This document shows positions 22,603 to 30,931 of a stretch of DNA of 35,384 nucleotides, piece by piece. A model generated the notes under the pieces. That model searched no databases and was not told where the DNA came from. It worked only from the letters and a program-made list of their open reading frames with translations. The stretch covers positions 1-35,384 of the forward strand of contig VAWL01000135.1 of the NCBI GenBank assembly GCA_005883965.1. The letters run 5' to 3'. Positions within the stretch are counted from its first letter, which is position 1; the number at the start of each line of letters is the position of its first letter. This DNA is from Actinomycetota bacterium (GTDB taxonomy: Bacteria; Actinomycetota; Thermoleophilia; Gaiellales; Gaiellaceae). The position numbers and the translations under genes were made by a program.

Positions 22603-25600
22603 ATGGAGCAGGTCTTCGTCTCCTTGCCGACGGTACCCGACCACCCGGGTCTTGAACGCGACCTGCTCGAGCGCTGGGAAGAGGAGGGCACCTTCGAGCG
22701 CCTGCGCGAACAGAACTCCGGCGGGCCGCGCTTCGGCTTCATGGACGGGCCCATCACCGCGAACGCGCCGGCCGGCGTCCACCACGGCATCGGCCGGACG
22801 CTGAAGGACGTATTCCAGCGCTACAAGGCGCTGCGTGGCTTCGACCAGCGCTACCAGAACGGCTTCGACTCGCAGGGCCTGCATGTCGAGGTCCAGGTCG
22901 AGAAGGCCCTCGGGCTCAACTCGAAGCGCGAGATCGAGGAGTTCGGCCTCGCCGAGTTCGCCCGCCGCTGCCGCGACTTCGTCGCGGAGTACGCCGCGAT
23001 CCAGACCGCGCAGTTCAAGCGCCTCGGCCAGTGGATGGATTGGGGCAACGACTACTTCACCTTCTCGGACACGAACATCGAGTACATCTGGCGCTTCCTG
23101 AAGGAGTGCCATCGCCGCGAGTGGCTCTACAAGGGCCACCGCGCGACGCAGTGGTGCCCACGCTGCGGGACCTCGCTCTCCAAGCACGAGCAGGCGGGCG
23201 ACGAGAACTACGCGGAGCTCGAGCACCCGTCCCTCTTCGTGCGATTCCCGCTCAAGGGCCGGGAGGGCGAGTCGCTCGTCGTCTGGACGACCACGCCGTG
23301 GACGCTGCCGGCGAACGTCGCCGCGGCAGTGAGCCCGGAGGCCGAGTATGTGCTCACCGCGGACGGCGAGTGGCGGGCCGCCGAGCGGGCCGCCGACGCG
23401 GAGGTCGTTCGCACGGCCTCCGGCGAGGAGCTCCTCGGCCTCGAGTACGACGGGCCGTTCGACGACCTGCCCGCGCAGGAGGGCAACGTCCATCGCGTGA
23501 TCCCGTGGGACGAGGTCTCGCTCGACGAAGGAACCGGCATCGTCCACATCGCGCCGGGTGCCGGCGCCGAGGACTTCGAGCTCGGGCGGATCTACGAGCT
23601 CCCGGTGCTGACGCCGATCGACGACGGCGGCCGGTTCGTCTCGGGCTACGGCGCCTTGGAAGGGCTCTCGACCGACGAGGTGGTCGAGCCGGTCGTCGCG
23701 GCCCTCGAGGAGCGGGGGCTGCTCGCCGAGCGCGGAACGATCGTCCACCGCTACCCGGTCTGCTGGCGCTGCCGCACGCCGCTCGTCTTCCGCGTCGTCG
23801 ACGACTGGTTCATCGCGGCCGACGGGATCCGGCAGCCGATGCTCGACGGCAACGCGACCGTCGAGTGGACGCCGCCGCAGTACGGCAAGCGGATGGACGA
23901 CTGGCTCCGCAACATGGACGACTGGAACATCTCCCGGCGCCGCTACTTCGGCCTACCGCTTCCCTTTTACCCGTGCGGCTGCGGGCACCTGAACGTGATC
24001 GGCTCGCGCGCCGAGCTCGAGGAGCGCGCCGTCCGCGGCCTCGACCGGCTGGAGGAGCTGCACCGCCCGTGGATCGACGGAGTCGTCGTCCGCTGTGAGG
24101 AGTGCGAGGGCGAGGTCGAGCGGATTCCCGAGGTCGGCGACGCCTGGCTCGACGCGGGCATCGTCCACTTCTCGACGCTCGGCTGGCAGAACCCGACGTG
24201 GGTCGAGCACGGCAACGCGACCGGGGCGGCGGCCGGGCTGACCGGGGCCGACCTGCCCGACCACGCCTACTGGGAGAAGTGGTTCCCGGCCGACTGGGTC
24301 ACCGAGGGCCGCGCCCAGATCCGGCTCTGGTTCTATTCGCAGTGCTTCATGGCGATCACGCTGGACGGCCGCCAGCCGTACCGCAAGGTGCTCACCTACG
24401 AGAACGTCCTCGACGAGACCGGCCGCGAGATGCACAAGTCGTGGGGCAACGCGATCGAGCTGAACGAGGCGCTCGAGCGGATGGGCGCGGACTCGATGCG
24501 CTGGGTCTACTGCATGCAGAACCCGAGCCAGGACCTCCGCTTCGGCTACGGGCCAGCGGAGGAGGTGAAGCGGCGCCTGCTCACGCTCTGGAACTCGGCT
24601 GGCTTCCTCATCACCTACGCCAACATCGCGGGCTGGAGGCCGGAGTGGGGCGGAGAGCCGTCGTCGAAGCACCCGCTCGACCGCTGGCTGGTCGCGCGCA
24701 CGGCGCAGCTCGTCTCCGACGCCGAGCGGGACTACGAGCGCTGGTGGACGCCAGGAGTAACCGCGTCGTTCCAGGCGTACGTCGAGGACCTCTCGAACTG
24801 GTACATCCGCCGCTCGCGCCGCCGTTTCTGGGACGGCGAGCCTGCGGCCCTACAGACGCTCTGGTGGGGACTGGCCCAGGCGCTACGGGTGATTGCGCCG
24901 GTGATGCCGTTCCTGACCGACCACCTCTGGCGGGTGCTGGTACCGGGAGAAGAGGCGCCCGGATCTGTCCACCTTGCCGGTTGGCCCGATGTTCCTCCGC
25001 CTGACGAGAGCCTCCTCACCGACGTCGCTGCGGTACGCCGCGTGGTCGAGCTCGGCCGCCAGGCCAGGGCGCAGTCCGGGATCAAGTTCCGGCAGCCGCT
25101 TCGCCGAGTCGTCGTCCAGGGCGCCGACGACGTGTCGTCGCACGCCGGCGAGATCGCCGAGGAGCTGAGCGTCAAGAACGTCGAGTTCGGCCCGGTCGAG
25201 GCGAGCGAGCTGCGCGTGAAGCCGAACCTGCCGGTGCTCGGCCCGAAGCTCGGGAAGGAGCTCGGCGCGGTGCGCGCTGCCCTCGAGGCGGGTGAGTTCG
25301 AGGAGCTCGGGGACGGGCGGTTCCGCGTGAACGGCTACGAGCTCGGGCCCGACGAGGTGCTCGTCGAGCGCCGTGGCAAGGAAGGCTGGGCGGTCGCCGG
25401 AGAGGACGGGCTGACCGTCGCGCTCGACCTCTCCCTCGATCCGGAGCTCGAGCTCGAAGGCCGCGTGCGTGACCTGATCCACTCCGTCAATGCGCTCCGA
25501 AAAGAGCGCGGTCTCGAGATCACCGACCGCATCGAACTGACGCTTCCAGAGTCCGACGCCGACCTGCTGGCCCATGAGGACTGGATCAAGGAAGAAACCC

Positions 25601-25653
25601 TCGCCGAGAAGGTCGAGGCCGACGGCTCGGAGCTGCGGATCTCGAAGGTGTAG
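22603..25653 (+). CDS. ileS: Isoleucyl-tRNA synthetase-type class I tRNA ligase
   Basis: 1016-residue class Ia synthetase that charges tRNA-Ile. HIGH-like motif: GVHHGIGR, after MDGPITANAPA. The editing (CP1) insertion has its usual WTTTPWTLPANVA and the GTGIVHIAPGAGAEDF block. Zinc-type cysteines occur in QWCPRCGTS, VCWRCRTPL and CEECEG. The KMSKS loop reads EMHKSWGNAI, a variant of the canonical motif, and is followed by RWVYCMQNPSQDLRFGYG. The anticodon-binding helices run from about 680 to the end. The HHGIGR/EMHKS form belongs to a divergent branch of IleRS-like class I ligases, so whether this is the main or a second IleRS cannot be decided from the window. ATG 22603 removes 118 spurious N-terminal codons of the open frame. 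Confidence 0.88.
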   Translation: MEQVFVSLPTVPDHPGLERDLLERWEEEGTFERLREQNSGGPRFGFMDGPITANAPAGVHHGIGRTLKDVFQRYKALRGFDQRYQNGFDSQGLHVEVQVEKALGLNSKREIEEFGLAEFARRCRDFVAEYAAIQTAQFKRLGQWMDWGNDYFTFSDTNIEYIWRFLKECHRREWLYKGHRATQWCPRCGTSLSKHEQAGDENYAELEHPSLFVRFPLKGREGESLVVWTTTPWTLPANVAAAVSPEAEYVLTADGEWRAAERAADAEVVRTASGEELLGLEYDGPFDDLPAQEGNVHRVIPWDEVSLDEGTGIVHIAPGAGAEDFELGRIYELPVLTPIDDGGRFVSGYGALEGLSTDEVVEPVVAALEERGLLAERGTIVHRYPVCWRCRTPLVFRVVDDWFIAADGIRQPMLDGNATVEWTPPQYGKRMDDWLRNMDDWNISRRRYFGLPLPFYPCGCGHLNVIGSRAELEERAVRGLDRLEELHRPWIDGVVVRCEECEGEVERIPEVGDAWLDAGIVHFSTLGWQNPTWVEHGNATGAAAGLTGADLPDHAYWEKWFPADWVTEGRAQIRLWFYSQCFMAITLDGRQPYRKVLTYENVLDETGREMHKSWGNAIELNEALERMGADSMRWVYCMQNPSQDLRFGYGPAEEVKRRLLTLWNSAGFLITYANIAGWRPEWGGEPSSKHPLDRWLVARTAQLVSDAERDYERWWTPGVTASFQAYVEDLSNWYIRRSRRRFWDGEPAALQTLWWGLAQALRVIAPVMPFLTDHLWRVLVPGEEAPGSVHLAGWPDVPPPDESLLTDVAAVRRVVELGRQARAQSGIKFRQPLRRVVVQGADDVSSHAGEIAEELSVKNVEFGPVEASELRVKPNLPVLGPKLGKELGAVRAALEAGEFEELGDGRFRVNGYELGPDEVLVERRGKEGWAVAGEDGLTVALDLSLDPELELEGRVRDLIHSVNALRKERGLEITDRIELTLPESDADLLAHEDWIKEETLAEKVEADGSELRISKV

Positions 25654-25661
25654 CGAGGAGT

Positions 25662-25696
25662 AAGCCCGTCACTCGGGGGGTGGTGGTGACGGGCTT
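25662..25696 (+). terminator. Rho-independent-like terminator after ileS
   Basis: An 11-bp perfect stem (AAGCCCGTCAC at 25662-25672, GTGACGGGCTT at 25686-25696) with a 13-nt G-rich loop, 9 bp behind the stop codon. The stem ends in TT and is followed by CTCCCC, so the U-tract is short. Confidence 0.65.
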
Positions 25697-25890
25697 CTCC
25701 CCATTGCTCGCCGCGGGCCTCAAGGCCAGTAGAGAGCCACGCGACTCGCATCGCCCAGTACGTGGAAGGTATCCGGCCCGCACAAACAAGCCAATAGGCC
25801 GAGCGGCCCATCTTTCCAACCCGCACGGAGCAGGTTTGCAAGGCCCGCTCTTCGTAGGCCAATCTTTCTCCCTCCGGTCGGCGCGCGACC

Positions 25891-25896
25891 TATCAT
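25891..25896 (+). promoter_or_regulatory. -10 box of the sensor kinase gene
   Basis: TATCAT, 12 nt before GTG 25909. The transcript would have a leader of only a few bases. The 190 bp between the ileS terminator and this box hold no gene I can support. Confidence 0.4.
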
Positions 25897-25908
25897 CAGC
25901 AGCGCCCA

Positions 25909-28900
25909 GTGACACCACAGGACAAGGCCCTCTACTTCAACGCTCTGCCGCTGCTGCTGCTGGCGGGCACGTACCTGCTCGTCTTCGTGGCCCTGTTGCC
26001 CACGCTCTGGCGGGAGCGGAGCCGCGTCACGGCGAGCGACCTCGCCCTCGCGTCGGTCTTCCCGGGGATCGCGATTCCGGCGGCGATCTTCGGCGCCCTC
26101 GTACTGCACGACCGGGAGCCACTCGGCGGGCACGTCTGGTGGTCCTTCGCCGCCTGCGTAGTTGGGCTCGTACCGGCGCTCGTCTTCCTTGCCCGCTGGG
26201 ACCAGCGCGGGAGCGTGATTCTCGGCGCCGCTCGCGCGCGGGAGGCTGAGGAGCTCGTCTCGCTGCGCGACCGGGAGCTCGATACGGTCGCCGGCCTGGC
26301 CAGCTCGCTCGCGCGGACCCAGGAGCCAGAGGCCGCCGGGCGCGCTCTCCTCGACGAGGTGGTCGCGCTCATGGGCGTCGAGTTCGCGGCGCTGGCGCTG
26401 GTCGACGACGAGGGACGCGAAGCGCGTGGGCTGGTTGCGCGCTCCTCCACCGGCGACATCGGCTGGTGGGCGGACATGCGGCTCGGCCTCCGCGACGAGC
26501 CTTCGGGAATCGCGAGCGCGTATTTCGAGGCCGCCCCGGTCGCGGTCTACGACATCGAGTCGTCCGCCCTCGTCAGCCAGCGGCTCGCCCGGGCCGCCGG
26601 CGCGAAGAGCGCCGCCTTCGTCCCGCTGACCGTCTCGGCTGCCGCCCTCGACGACGCGCTCTCGCGCGAGCGTCTAGTCGCGGCGATCTCCCGGCGCATC
26701 CGCTCGTCGCACGACCTCGACACCATTACCCGCGTGGCCGTCACCGAGACGGGCCGGGCCCTCGGCGCGTCGCGCTGCTTCCTCCGGCTCGGCGAGCCCG
26801 GAGAGCGGCTGCCGATGCGGGCCGAGTGGTGGGCGGACGGGCTCTCGCCGATCGGCGACGAGCTGGCCGAGCGCCTGCCGGTCTCCAACCTTGCCGCCCG
26901 AGTGCGGCGGACCGTGGCCGTGGCCGACGTCCTCGACGCGGAGGAGCTCGACGAGGGCCGGCCCGCGGGGCGCGACGCGCTAGAGCAGCTCGGCACGCGG
27001 GCCGCGCTGGCAACGCCGGTGGTCGCGTTCGAGCGGATGCTGGGCGTCCTCGGCCTGCACCGTCCCGAGCCCGGGCTGTGGTCGCCCGCGGACGTCTCGC
27101 TCGCCGAGGCCGTCGCCGATGAGATCGCCCTTGCGATTCACGTCGCCGGGCTGCTCGAGGAGAACCAGCGCCGGCTCGGCGAGCAGAGCGCGCTGCTGAA
27201 GGCCGCACAGGTCGTCACGAGCGAGCTCGAGCTGAACGCGGTCCTCCAGCGCCTCGTCGACCAGGTCGCGACACTCCTTCGCGCCGAGGCGGTCGACTGC
27301 TACCTGCTCGATCCCGGGCGGGGCGTTCTCCGCTGCGCGGCTGTCCACGGTTTCCCGGCGAGCCTGGTCGGCTACGAGTTCCCGATCGACAAGGGCCTGG
27401 CCGGACGGGCGATCGCACGCGGCCGTCCGGCGCTGGTCGAGGACTACGCGGAGATCCTCGAAACCGTCCCGAACGAGACGTACGCGGGATTCCACGGGGC
27501 GATGGTCGCCCCGATGCGCTGGGCCGGCGAGGTCAAGGGCGTGCTCGGCGTCGGCTCGCGCGACCCGCAACGGAGGCTCACGAGCGGCGAGGCGAGTCTG
27601 CTCGACGCCTTCGCCAACCTGGCCGCGCTCGCGCTGCGCAACGCGGAGAGCTTCGAGGAGCGGAGCCGCCAGGCCCGCATCCAGCGCGGCTTCTACCGGA
27701 TCGCCTCGGCGCTCGGCCAGCCGATCTCGCTCGAGGAGACGCTCGACGCCCTCGCGCAGGCGGCGGCCGAGGCGCTCGGCGGCGCGAGCGCGGCGGTGCT
27801 GATGCCGGTCGACGGCGACCTGCGGCTGGCCGGGCTGCACGCTCTGCCGGCCCCGCTCGTCCGGTTCCTCGAGGACGGCCTGTCCGATCCCGGCGACCCG
27901 CTCCGCTCGTCCGCGCGGCGCCGGCGCGTGCTGGTCTCGTCGGCGCTGGCCGACGACGACCGCTTCGGGGCCGAGTGGCGGCGCGTGGCTGAGGAGGCCG
28001 GCTACCAGTCGTTGCTGGCCGCGCCGGTCGAGACGCCGCGCGAGGACGACGCCGCGCTCGTGCTCGTCTTCTTCCCCGAGGAGCACCGTTTCGCCGACGA
28101 CGACCTCGAGCTCGCCCGCAACCTGACCGGCGCCGCCCGAGGGGCGCTGGAGCGCAGTGACCTTTTCGAGGGCGAGCGGCGGTCTCGCGCGCTCGCGCAG
28201 CAGCTCGCGCGGACGAGCAGCCTGCTCGCCCCGGAGCTCGACCCGGCCACGCTGCTGGACGAGGTCGCGCAGCGGGCGCCCGAGCTGCTGCTGGCCGACG
28301 CCGCCGTACTGCGCCTGCTCGAGGGAGACGAGCTCGTCGCCGGCGCGGTCAGCGGCGAGTCGGCCAGCGTCGCCCTCGAGAGCCGGCTTCCCTCGACGGC
28401 ACGCCTGGCCGGCGACGCCGTCCAGTCCCGCGCCCCGGTTGCGGTGGCGGACGCGCGCGAGGACCAGCGCCTGCTCCAGGCCGATCCCGTCCTGGGCGCG
28501 GGCTACGCGGGCTACCTCGGCGTCCCGCTCGTCGGCCCCCAAGGGACGGTCCACGGCGTGCTCTCCGTCTACTCGCGGGAGCCGCGCCAGTGGCGTGAGG
28601 AGGAGATCGAGGCGCTCGGCGCCTTCGCCGGGAACGCTTCGGCCGCCCTTTCCAGCGCCGAGCTCTACCAGAGCGTCGCGCTCGAGAAGGAGCGGAGCGT
28701 CGCCATCCTCTCCAACATCGCCGACGGGATCGTGGCCGTCGACCGCGAGGGGCACGTGGTGCTCTGGAACGCGGCCGCGGAGGCGATCACGGGCGTCCCG
28801 GAGGCCGAGGCCCTCGGGCACCCACCGGGCGAGGTGCTGCAGCGGGAGCTCGAGTCTCCCGGCGAATCGCCGGCCGGAGAGCGGTTGTTGCCGATCCGTC

Positions 28901-29730
28901 GCGGCGGCGAGGAGATCTGGCTCTCGCTCACCGAGGCGGTTATGCGCGACCCCGCCGGGGCCGTGGCCGGCCGGATCTTCGCCTTCCGCGACATCTCGGC
29001 CGAGCGAGTCGTCGAGCAGATGAAGTCGGAGTTCGTCTCCAGCGTCTCCCGCGAGCTCCGCTCGCCGCTGACCTCGATCTACGGCTTTGCCGAGACGCTG
29101 CTCCGGGACGACGTCCTCTTCGGCGAGGAGGAGCGCTCCACGTTCCTGGGCTACATCGCGTCGGAGGCCGGCCGGCTGACCTCGATCGTCGACCGCCTGC
29201 TCTCGGTCGCCAGGCTCGATTCCGGCGACCTCCAGGTCAACCTCGCCCCGACCGACGTCGGCGCGCTCGTCACCGAGGTCGTGCGCTCCGCCGAGCACAC
29301 GCTGGCGACAGGCGGCCACCGCTTCGTGCTCGAGCTCCCACCCGAGCGGCTGCAGGTGGACGCCGACCGCGAGAAGCTGCGCCAGATCGTCACTGACCTG
29401 GTCGAGAACGCCGTCAAGTACTCACCCGGCGGCGGCACGGTCACCGTCTCGGTGCGCCGTCGCGACGACGTGGTCGAGGTGCAGGTGGACGACGAGGGGA
29501 TCGGTGTGCCCGAGTCCGAGCAGGAGCTGATCTTCCGCAAGTTCTACCGGGCGGCCTCGCAGAGCCGCGACCTCTCGAGCGGCGGCACGGGGCTCGGCCT
29601 GTTCATCGCCAGGGAGCTCCTGGCGGCGATGCGAGGGCGGATCTGGGTGCGGCCGCGCGAGGAGCGCGGCTCGAGCTTCGTGTTCACCCTCCCGCTCGCC
29701 GGCCGCGCCGTCCTCTTGGAGCGCGAGTAA
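25909..29730 (+). CDS. Multi-GAF/PAS membrane sensor histidine kinase lacking the phosphoacceptor His
   Basis: 1273 residues. Three membrane segments near the N-terminus (about 10-30, 45-66, 75-95) are followed by about five GAF domains (approximate starts 115, 255, 424, 590, 761), a PAS domain (928-1033; NIADGIVAVDREGHVVLWN), HisKA (1034-1100) and HATPase_c (1144-1265). The ATPase looks intact: N-box QIVTDLVENAVKYSPGGG, G1 VDDEGIGVPESEQ, then GGTGLGLFIARELLAAM. The H-box, normally SVSHELRTPLTSI, reads SVSRELRSPLTSI, so the phosphorylated His is Arg1048 (CGC at 29050-29052, one transition from CAC). It may bind ATP but should not autophosphorylate there; it could act through a partner kinase or be inactive. 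The receiver gene follows 18 bp behind. Confidence 0.88.
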   Translation: MTPQDKALYFNALPLLLLAGTYLLVFVALLPTLWRERSRVTASDLALASVFPGIAIPAAIFGALVLHDREPLGGHVWWSFAACVVGLVPALVFLARWDQRGSVILGAARAREAEELVSLRDRELDTVAGLASSLARTQEPEAAGRALLDEVVALMGVEFAALALVDDEGREARGLVARSSTGDIGWWADMRLGLRDEPSGIASAYFEAAPVAVYDIESSALVSQRLARAAGAKSAAFVPLTVSAAALDDALSRERLVAAISRRIRSSHDLDTITRVAVTETGRALGASRCFLRLGEPGERLPMRAEWWADGLSPIGDELAERLPVSNLAARVRRTVAVADVLDAEELDEGRPAGRDALEQLGTRAALATPVVAFERMLGVLGLHRPEPGLWSPADVSLAEAVADEIALAIHVAGLLEENQRRLGEQSALLKAAQVVTSELELNAVLQRLVDQVATLLRAEAVDCYLLDPGRGVLRCAAVHGFPASLVGYEFPIDKGLAGRAIARGRPALVEDYAEILETVPNETYAGFHGAMVAPMRWAGEVKGVLGVGSRDPQRRLTSGEASLLDAFANLAALALRNAESFEERSRQARIQRGFYRIASALGQPISLEETLDALAQAAAEALGGASAAVLMPVDGDLRLAGLHALPAPLVRFLEDGLSDPGDPLRSSARRRRVLVSSALADDDRFGAEWRRVAEEAGYQSLLAAPVETPREDDAALVLVFFPEEHRFADDDLELARNLTGAARGALERSDLFEGERRSRALAQQLARTSSLLAPELDPATLLDEVAQRAPELLLADAAVLRLLEGDELVAGAVSGESASVALESRLPSTARLAGDAVQSRAPVAVADAREDQRLLQADPVLGAGYAGYLGVPLVGPQGTVHGVLSVYSREPRQWREEEIEALGAFAGNASAALSSAELYQSVALEKERSVAILSNIADGIVAVDREGHVVLWNAAAEAITGVPEAEALGHPPGEVLQRELESPGESPAGERLLPIRRGGEEIWLSLTEAVMRDPAGAVAGRIFAFRDISAERVVEQMKSEFVSSVSRELRSPLTSIYGFAETLLRDDVLFGEEERSTFLGYIASEAGRLTSIVDRLLSVARLDSGDLQVNLAPTDVGALVTEVVRSAEHTLATGGHRFVLELPPERLQVDADREKLRQIVTDLVENAVKYSPGGGTVTVSVRRRDDVVEVQVDDEGIGVPESEQELIFRKFYRAASQSRDLSSGGTGLGLFIARELLAAMRGRIWVRPREERGSSFVFTLPLAGRAVLLERE

Positions 29731-29748
29731 GCGAGGTGGAAAGCGGGT

Positions 29749-30210
29749 ATGCGCAGCGAACCGGGTGACGACATGGTGAGGGTCCTGATCATCGACGACG
29801 AGGCCCCGATCCGGCTTCTCTGCCGGGTCAACCTCGAGGCTGAGGGGATGGAGGTCATCGACGCGGGCGACGGCCCGACCGGGCTCGAGAAGGCTCGCAG
29901 CGAGGAGCCCGACGTGATCCTGCTCGACGTGATGATGCCCGGCCTCGACGGCTGGCAGGTCGCCGAGGCCCTGCTCGACGACCAGCGCACACGCTCGATC
30001 CCGATCATCTTCCTCACCGCCCGCGCCGAGGTGCGCGACCGGGCGCGCGGCCTCGACCTCGGCGGGATCGACTACGTCACGAAGCCGTTCAACCCGGTCG
30101 AGCTCGCGCCGCTCGTGCGCGAGCTGATCCACCGCGTCGGCCAGGGCGAGCGCGACGACGTGCGCCGCGAGAAGATCGCGGAGCTTCGCGACCTGATCGA
30201 ACCGTCGTAG
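29749..30210 (+). CDS. Single-domain response regulator (receiver with short tail)
   Basis: 153-residue receiver without an output domain. From ATG 29749 the acidic pair is in VRVLIIDDEAP, the phosphoacceptor Asp60 in VILLDVMMPG, Thr in FLTARAEV and Lys in YVTKPFNPVE. The tail (about 130-153) is a charged helix (GERDDVRREKIAELRDL). Because the sensor kinase upstream lacks its phosphoacceptor His, it is unclear who phosphorylates this receiver. The start may instead be ATG 29773 (MVRVLII), eight codons later; neither has a strong ribosome site. It shares an operon with the kinase (18-bp gap). Confidence 0.9.
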   Translation: MRSEPGDDMVRVLIIDDEAPIRLLCRVNLEAEGMEVIDAGDGPTGLEKARSEEPDVILLDVMMPGLDGWQVAEALLDDQRTRSIPIIFLTARAEVRDRARGLDLGGIDYVTKPFNPVELAPLVRELIHRVGQGERDDVRREKIAELRDLIEPS

Positions 30211-30217
30211 CGTCGGG

Positions 30218-30700
30218 CTAGCGGCCGGCGAAGTCGGTGGTCACCACGAGGGCATGGGCGTAGCCCTGGAACGTGCCTCGGGTGGCGCCGACTCCGACGG
30301 TGCGGTAGCCCGGGCGCAACAGGTTCGCCCGGTGCTCGGGGCTCGCCATCCACATCGCGACGATCGTCCGTGCCCGCGAAAACGAGCCGACACCCCAGGC
30401 GAGGTTCTCGCCCACGGACGGGGCCTTCACGCCCTGCGAGCGAATTCGTGCAGAGAACGCTCCGTGAGCGAACGACTGCGTCCGCAGCATCGTGCTGGAG
30501 TGGCCTCGCGCTGCCCGCTCGAGGCGGTAGTCCAGGCGAAGCGGACGAACCCCGTGCGCTGAACGCACCTGGTTCATCACAGCCAGAAGCGAGGACTCGG
30601 AGCGACGCAAACCTGCTCCGTGTGCCTGGCCTCCGAGGATCGTCGCGGCGATGGCGGCCGCCGCCAATGTCGTTACTCGTCTGGCCACGAGTGGGGGCAT
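30218..30700 (-). CDS. Secreted CAP/SCP-domain protein
   Basis: 160-residue exported protein of the CAP (SCP/PR-1) superfamily: signal peptide (VTTLAAAAIAATILGGQAHG) and one CAP domain with a SSTMLRTQSFAHGAF block, the ENLAWG motif (VGENLAWGVGS), MASPEHRANLLRPGYRTVG and the final FQGYAHALVVTTDF. Such proteins bind lipids or cell-wall components; no enzyme activity is assured. The four CAP-cavity residues (His, Glu, Glu, His) can be matched in AHG, GENLAW and PEHRAN. ATG 30700 is chosen; GTG 30688 (VARRV) is equally possible and shortens it by four residues. It is convergent with the receiver gene and separated from it by 7 bp, and divergent from the tRNA-Pro gene. Confidence 0.85.
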   Translation of the reverse strand: MPPLVARRVTTLAAAAIAATILGGQAHGAGLRRSESSLLAVMNQVRSAHGVRPLRLDYRLERAARGHSSTMLRTQSFAHGAFSARIRSQGVKAPSVGENLAWGVGSFSRARTIVAMWMASPEHRANLLRPGYRTVGVGATRGTFQGYAHALVVTTDFAGR

Positions 30701-30806
30701 ATAAGCAGACGTATCGGACAGAAAGCTGTCCAAAACTGAGCGATTTACACTTTTCGAACACGAAGGCTGCTGCAATAAGCGGAAAGTTGGCCTTTTGGGT
30801 CGGAGC

Positions 30807-30812
30807 TACACT
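30807..30812 (+). promoter_or_regulatory. -10 box of tRNA-Pro
   Basis: TACACT, 8 nt before the first base of the mature tRNA, with a weak AAGTTG about 17 bp upstream. Transcription from here would leave a very short 5' leader for RNase P. Confidence 0.4.
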
Positions 30813-30820
30813 GAAGCTCC

Positions 30821-30895
30821 CGGGACGTAGCGCAGCCTGGTTAGCGCGCCTGCTTTGGGAGCAGGAGGCCGGCGGTTCGAATCCGCCCGTCCCGA
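30821..30895 (+). tRNA. tRNA-Pro (anticodon UGG)
   Basis: Complete cloverleaf: acceptor CGGGACG pairs with CGTCCCG (30888-30894) with discriminator A. The D arm is GCGC-AGCCTGGTTA-GCGC, the anticodon arm CCTGC-TTTGGGA-GCAGG with TGG in the loop, and the T arm carries GGTTCGAATCC. It reads CCA and, with wobble, other proline codons. No CCA is encoded (the next bases are CTA), so the tail is added by nucleotidyltransferase. Confidence 0.97.
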
Positions 30896-30919
30896 CTAGA
30901 AGCGTGCCGCCCACCACCG

Positions 30920-30925
30920 TACGCT
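30920..30925 (+). promoter_or_regulatory. -10 box of the cyclase/ATPase gene
   Basis: TACGCT, 6 nt before ATG 30932, again with no ribosome site. It lies 24 bp behind the end of the tRNA. Confidence 0.45.
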
Positions 30926-30931
30926 TCACCC

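Noticed and set aside
25697-25890. Possible riboswitch or hidden gene between ileS and the sensor kinase
   Set aside because: I could not fit any known riboswitch consensus; the open frame from 25680 has no family resemblance. A 16-base match (CACGGAGCAGGTTTGC) to the CAP gene near 30605 is about what chance would give in a window of this size.
25680-26249. Plus-strand frame of 189 codons covering the kinase start
   Set aside because: It runs out of frame through the kinase N-terminus and has no independent coding signal.
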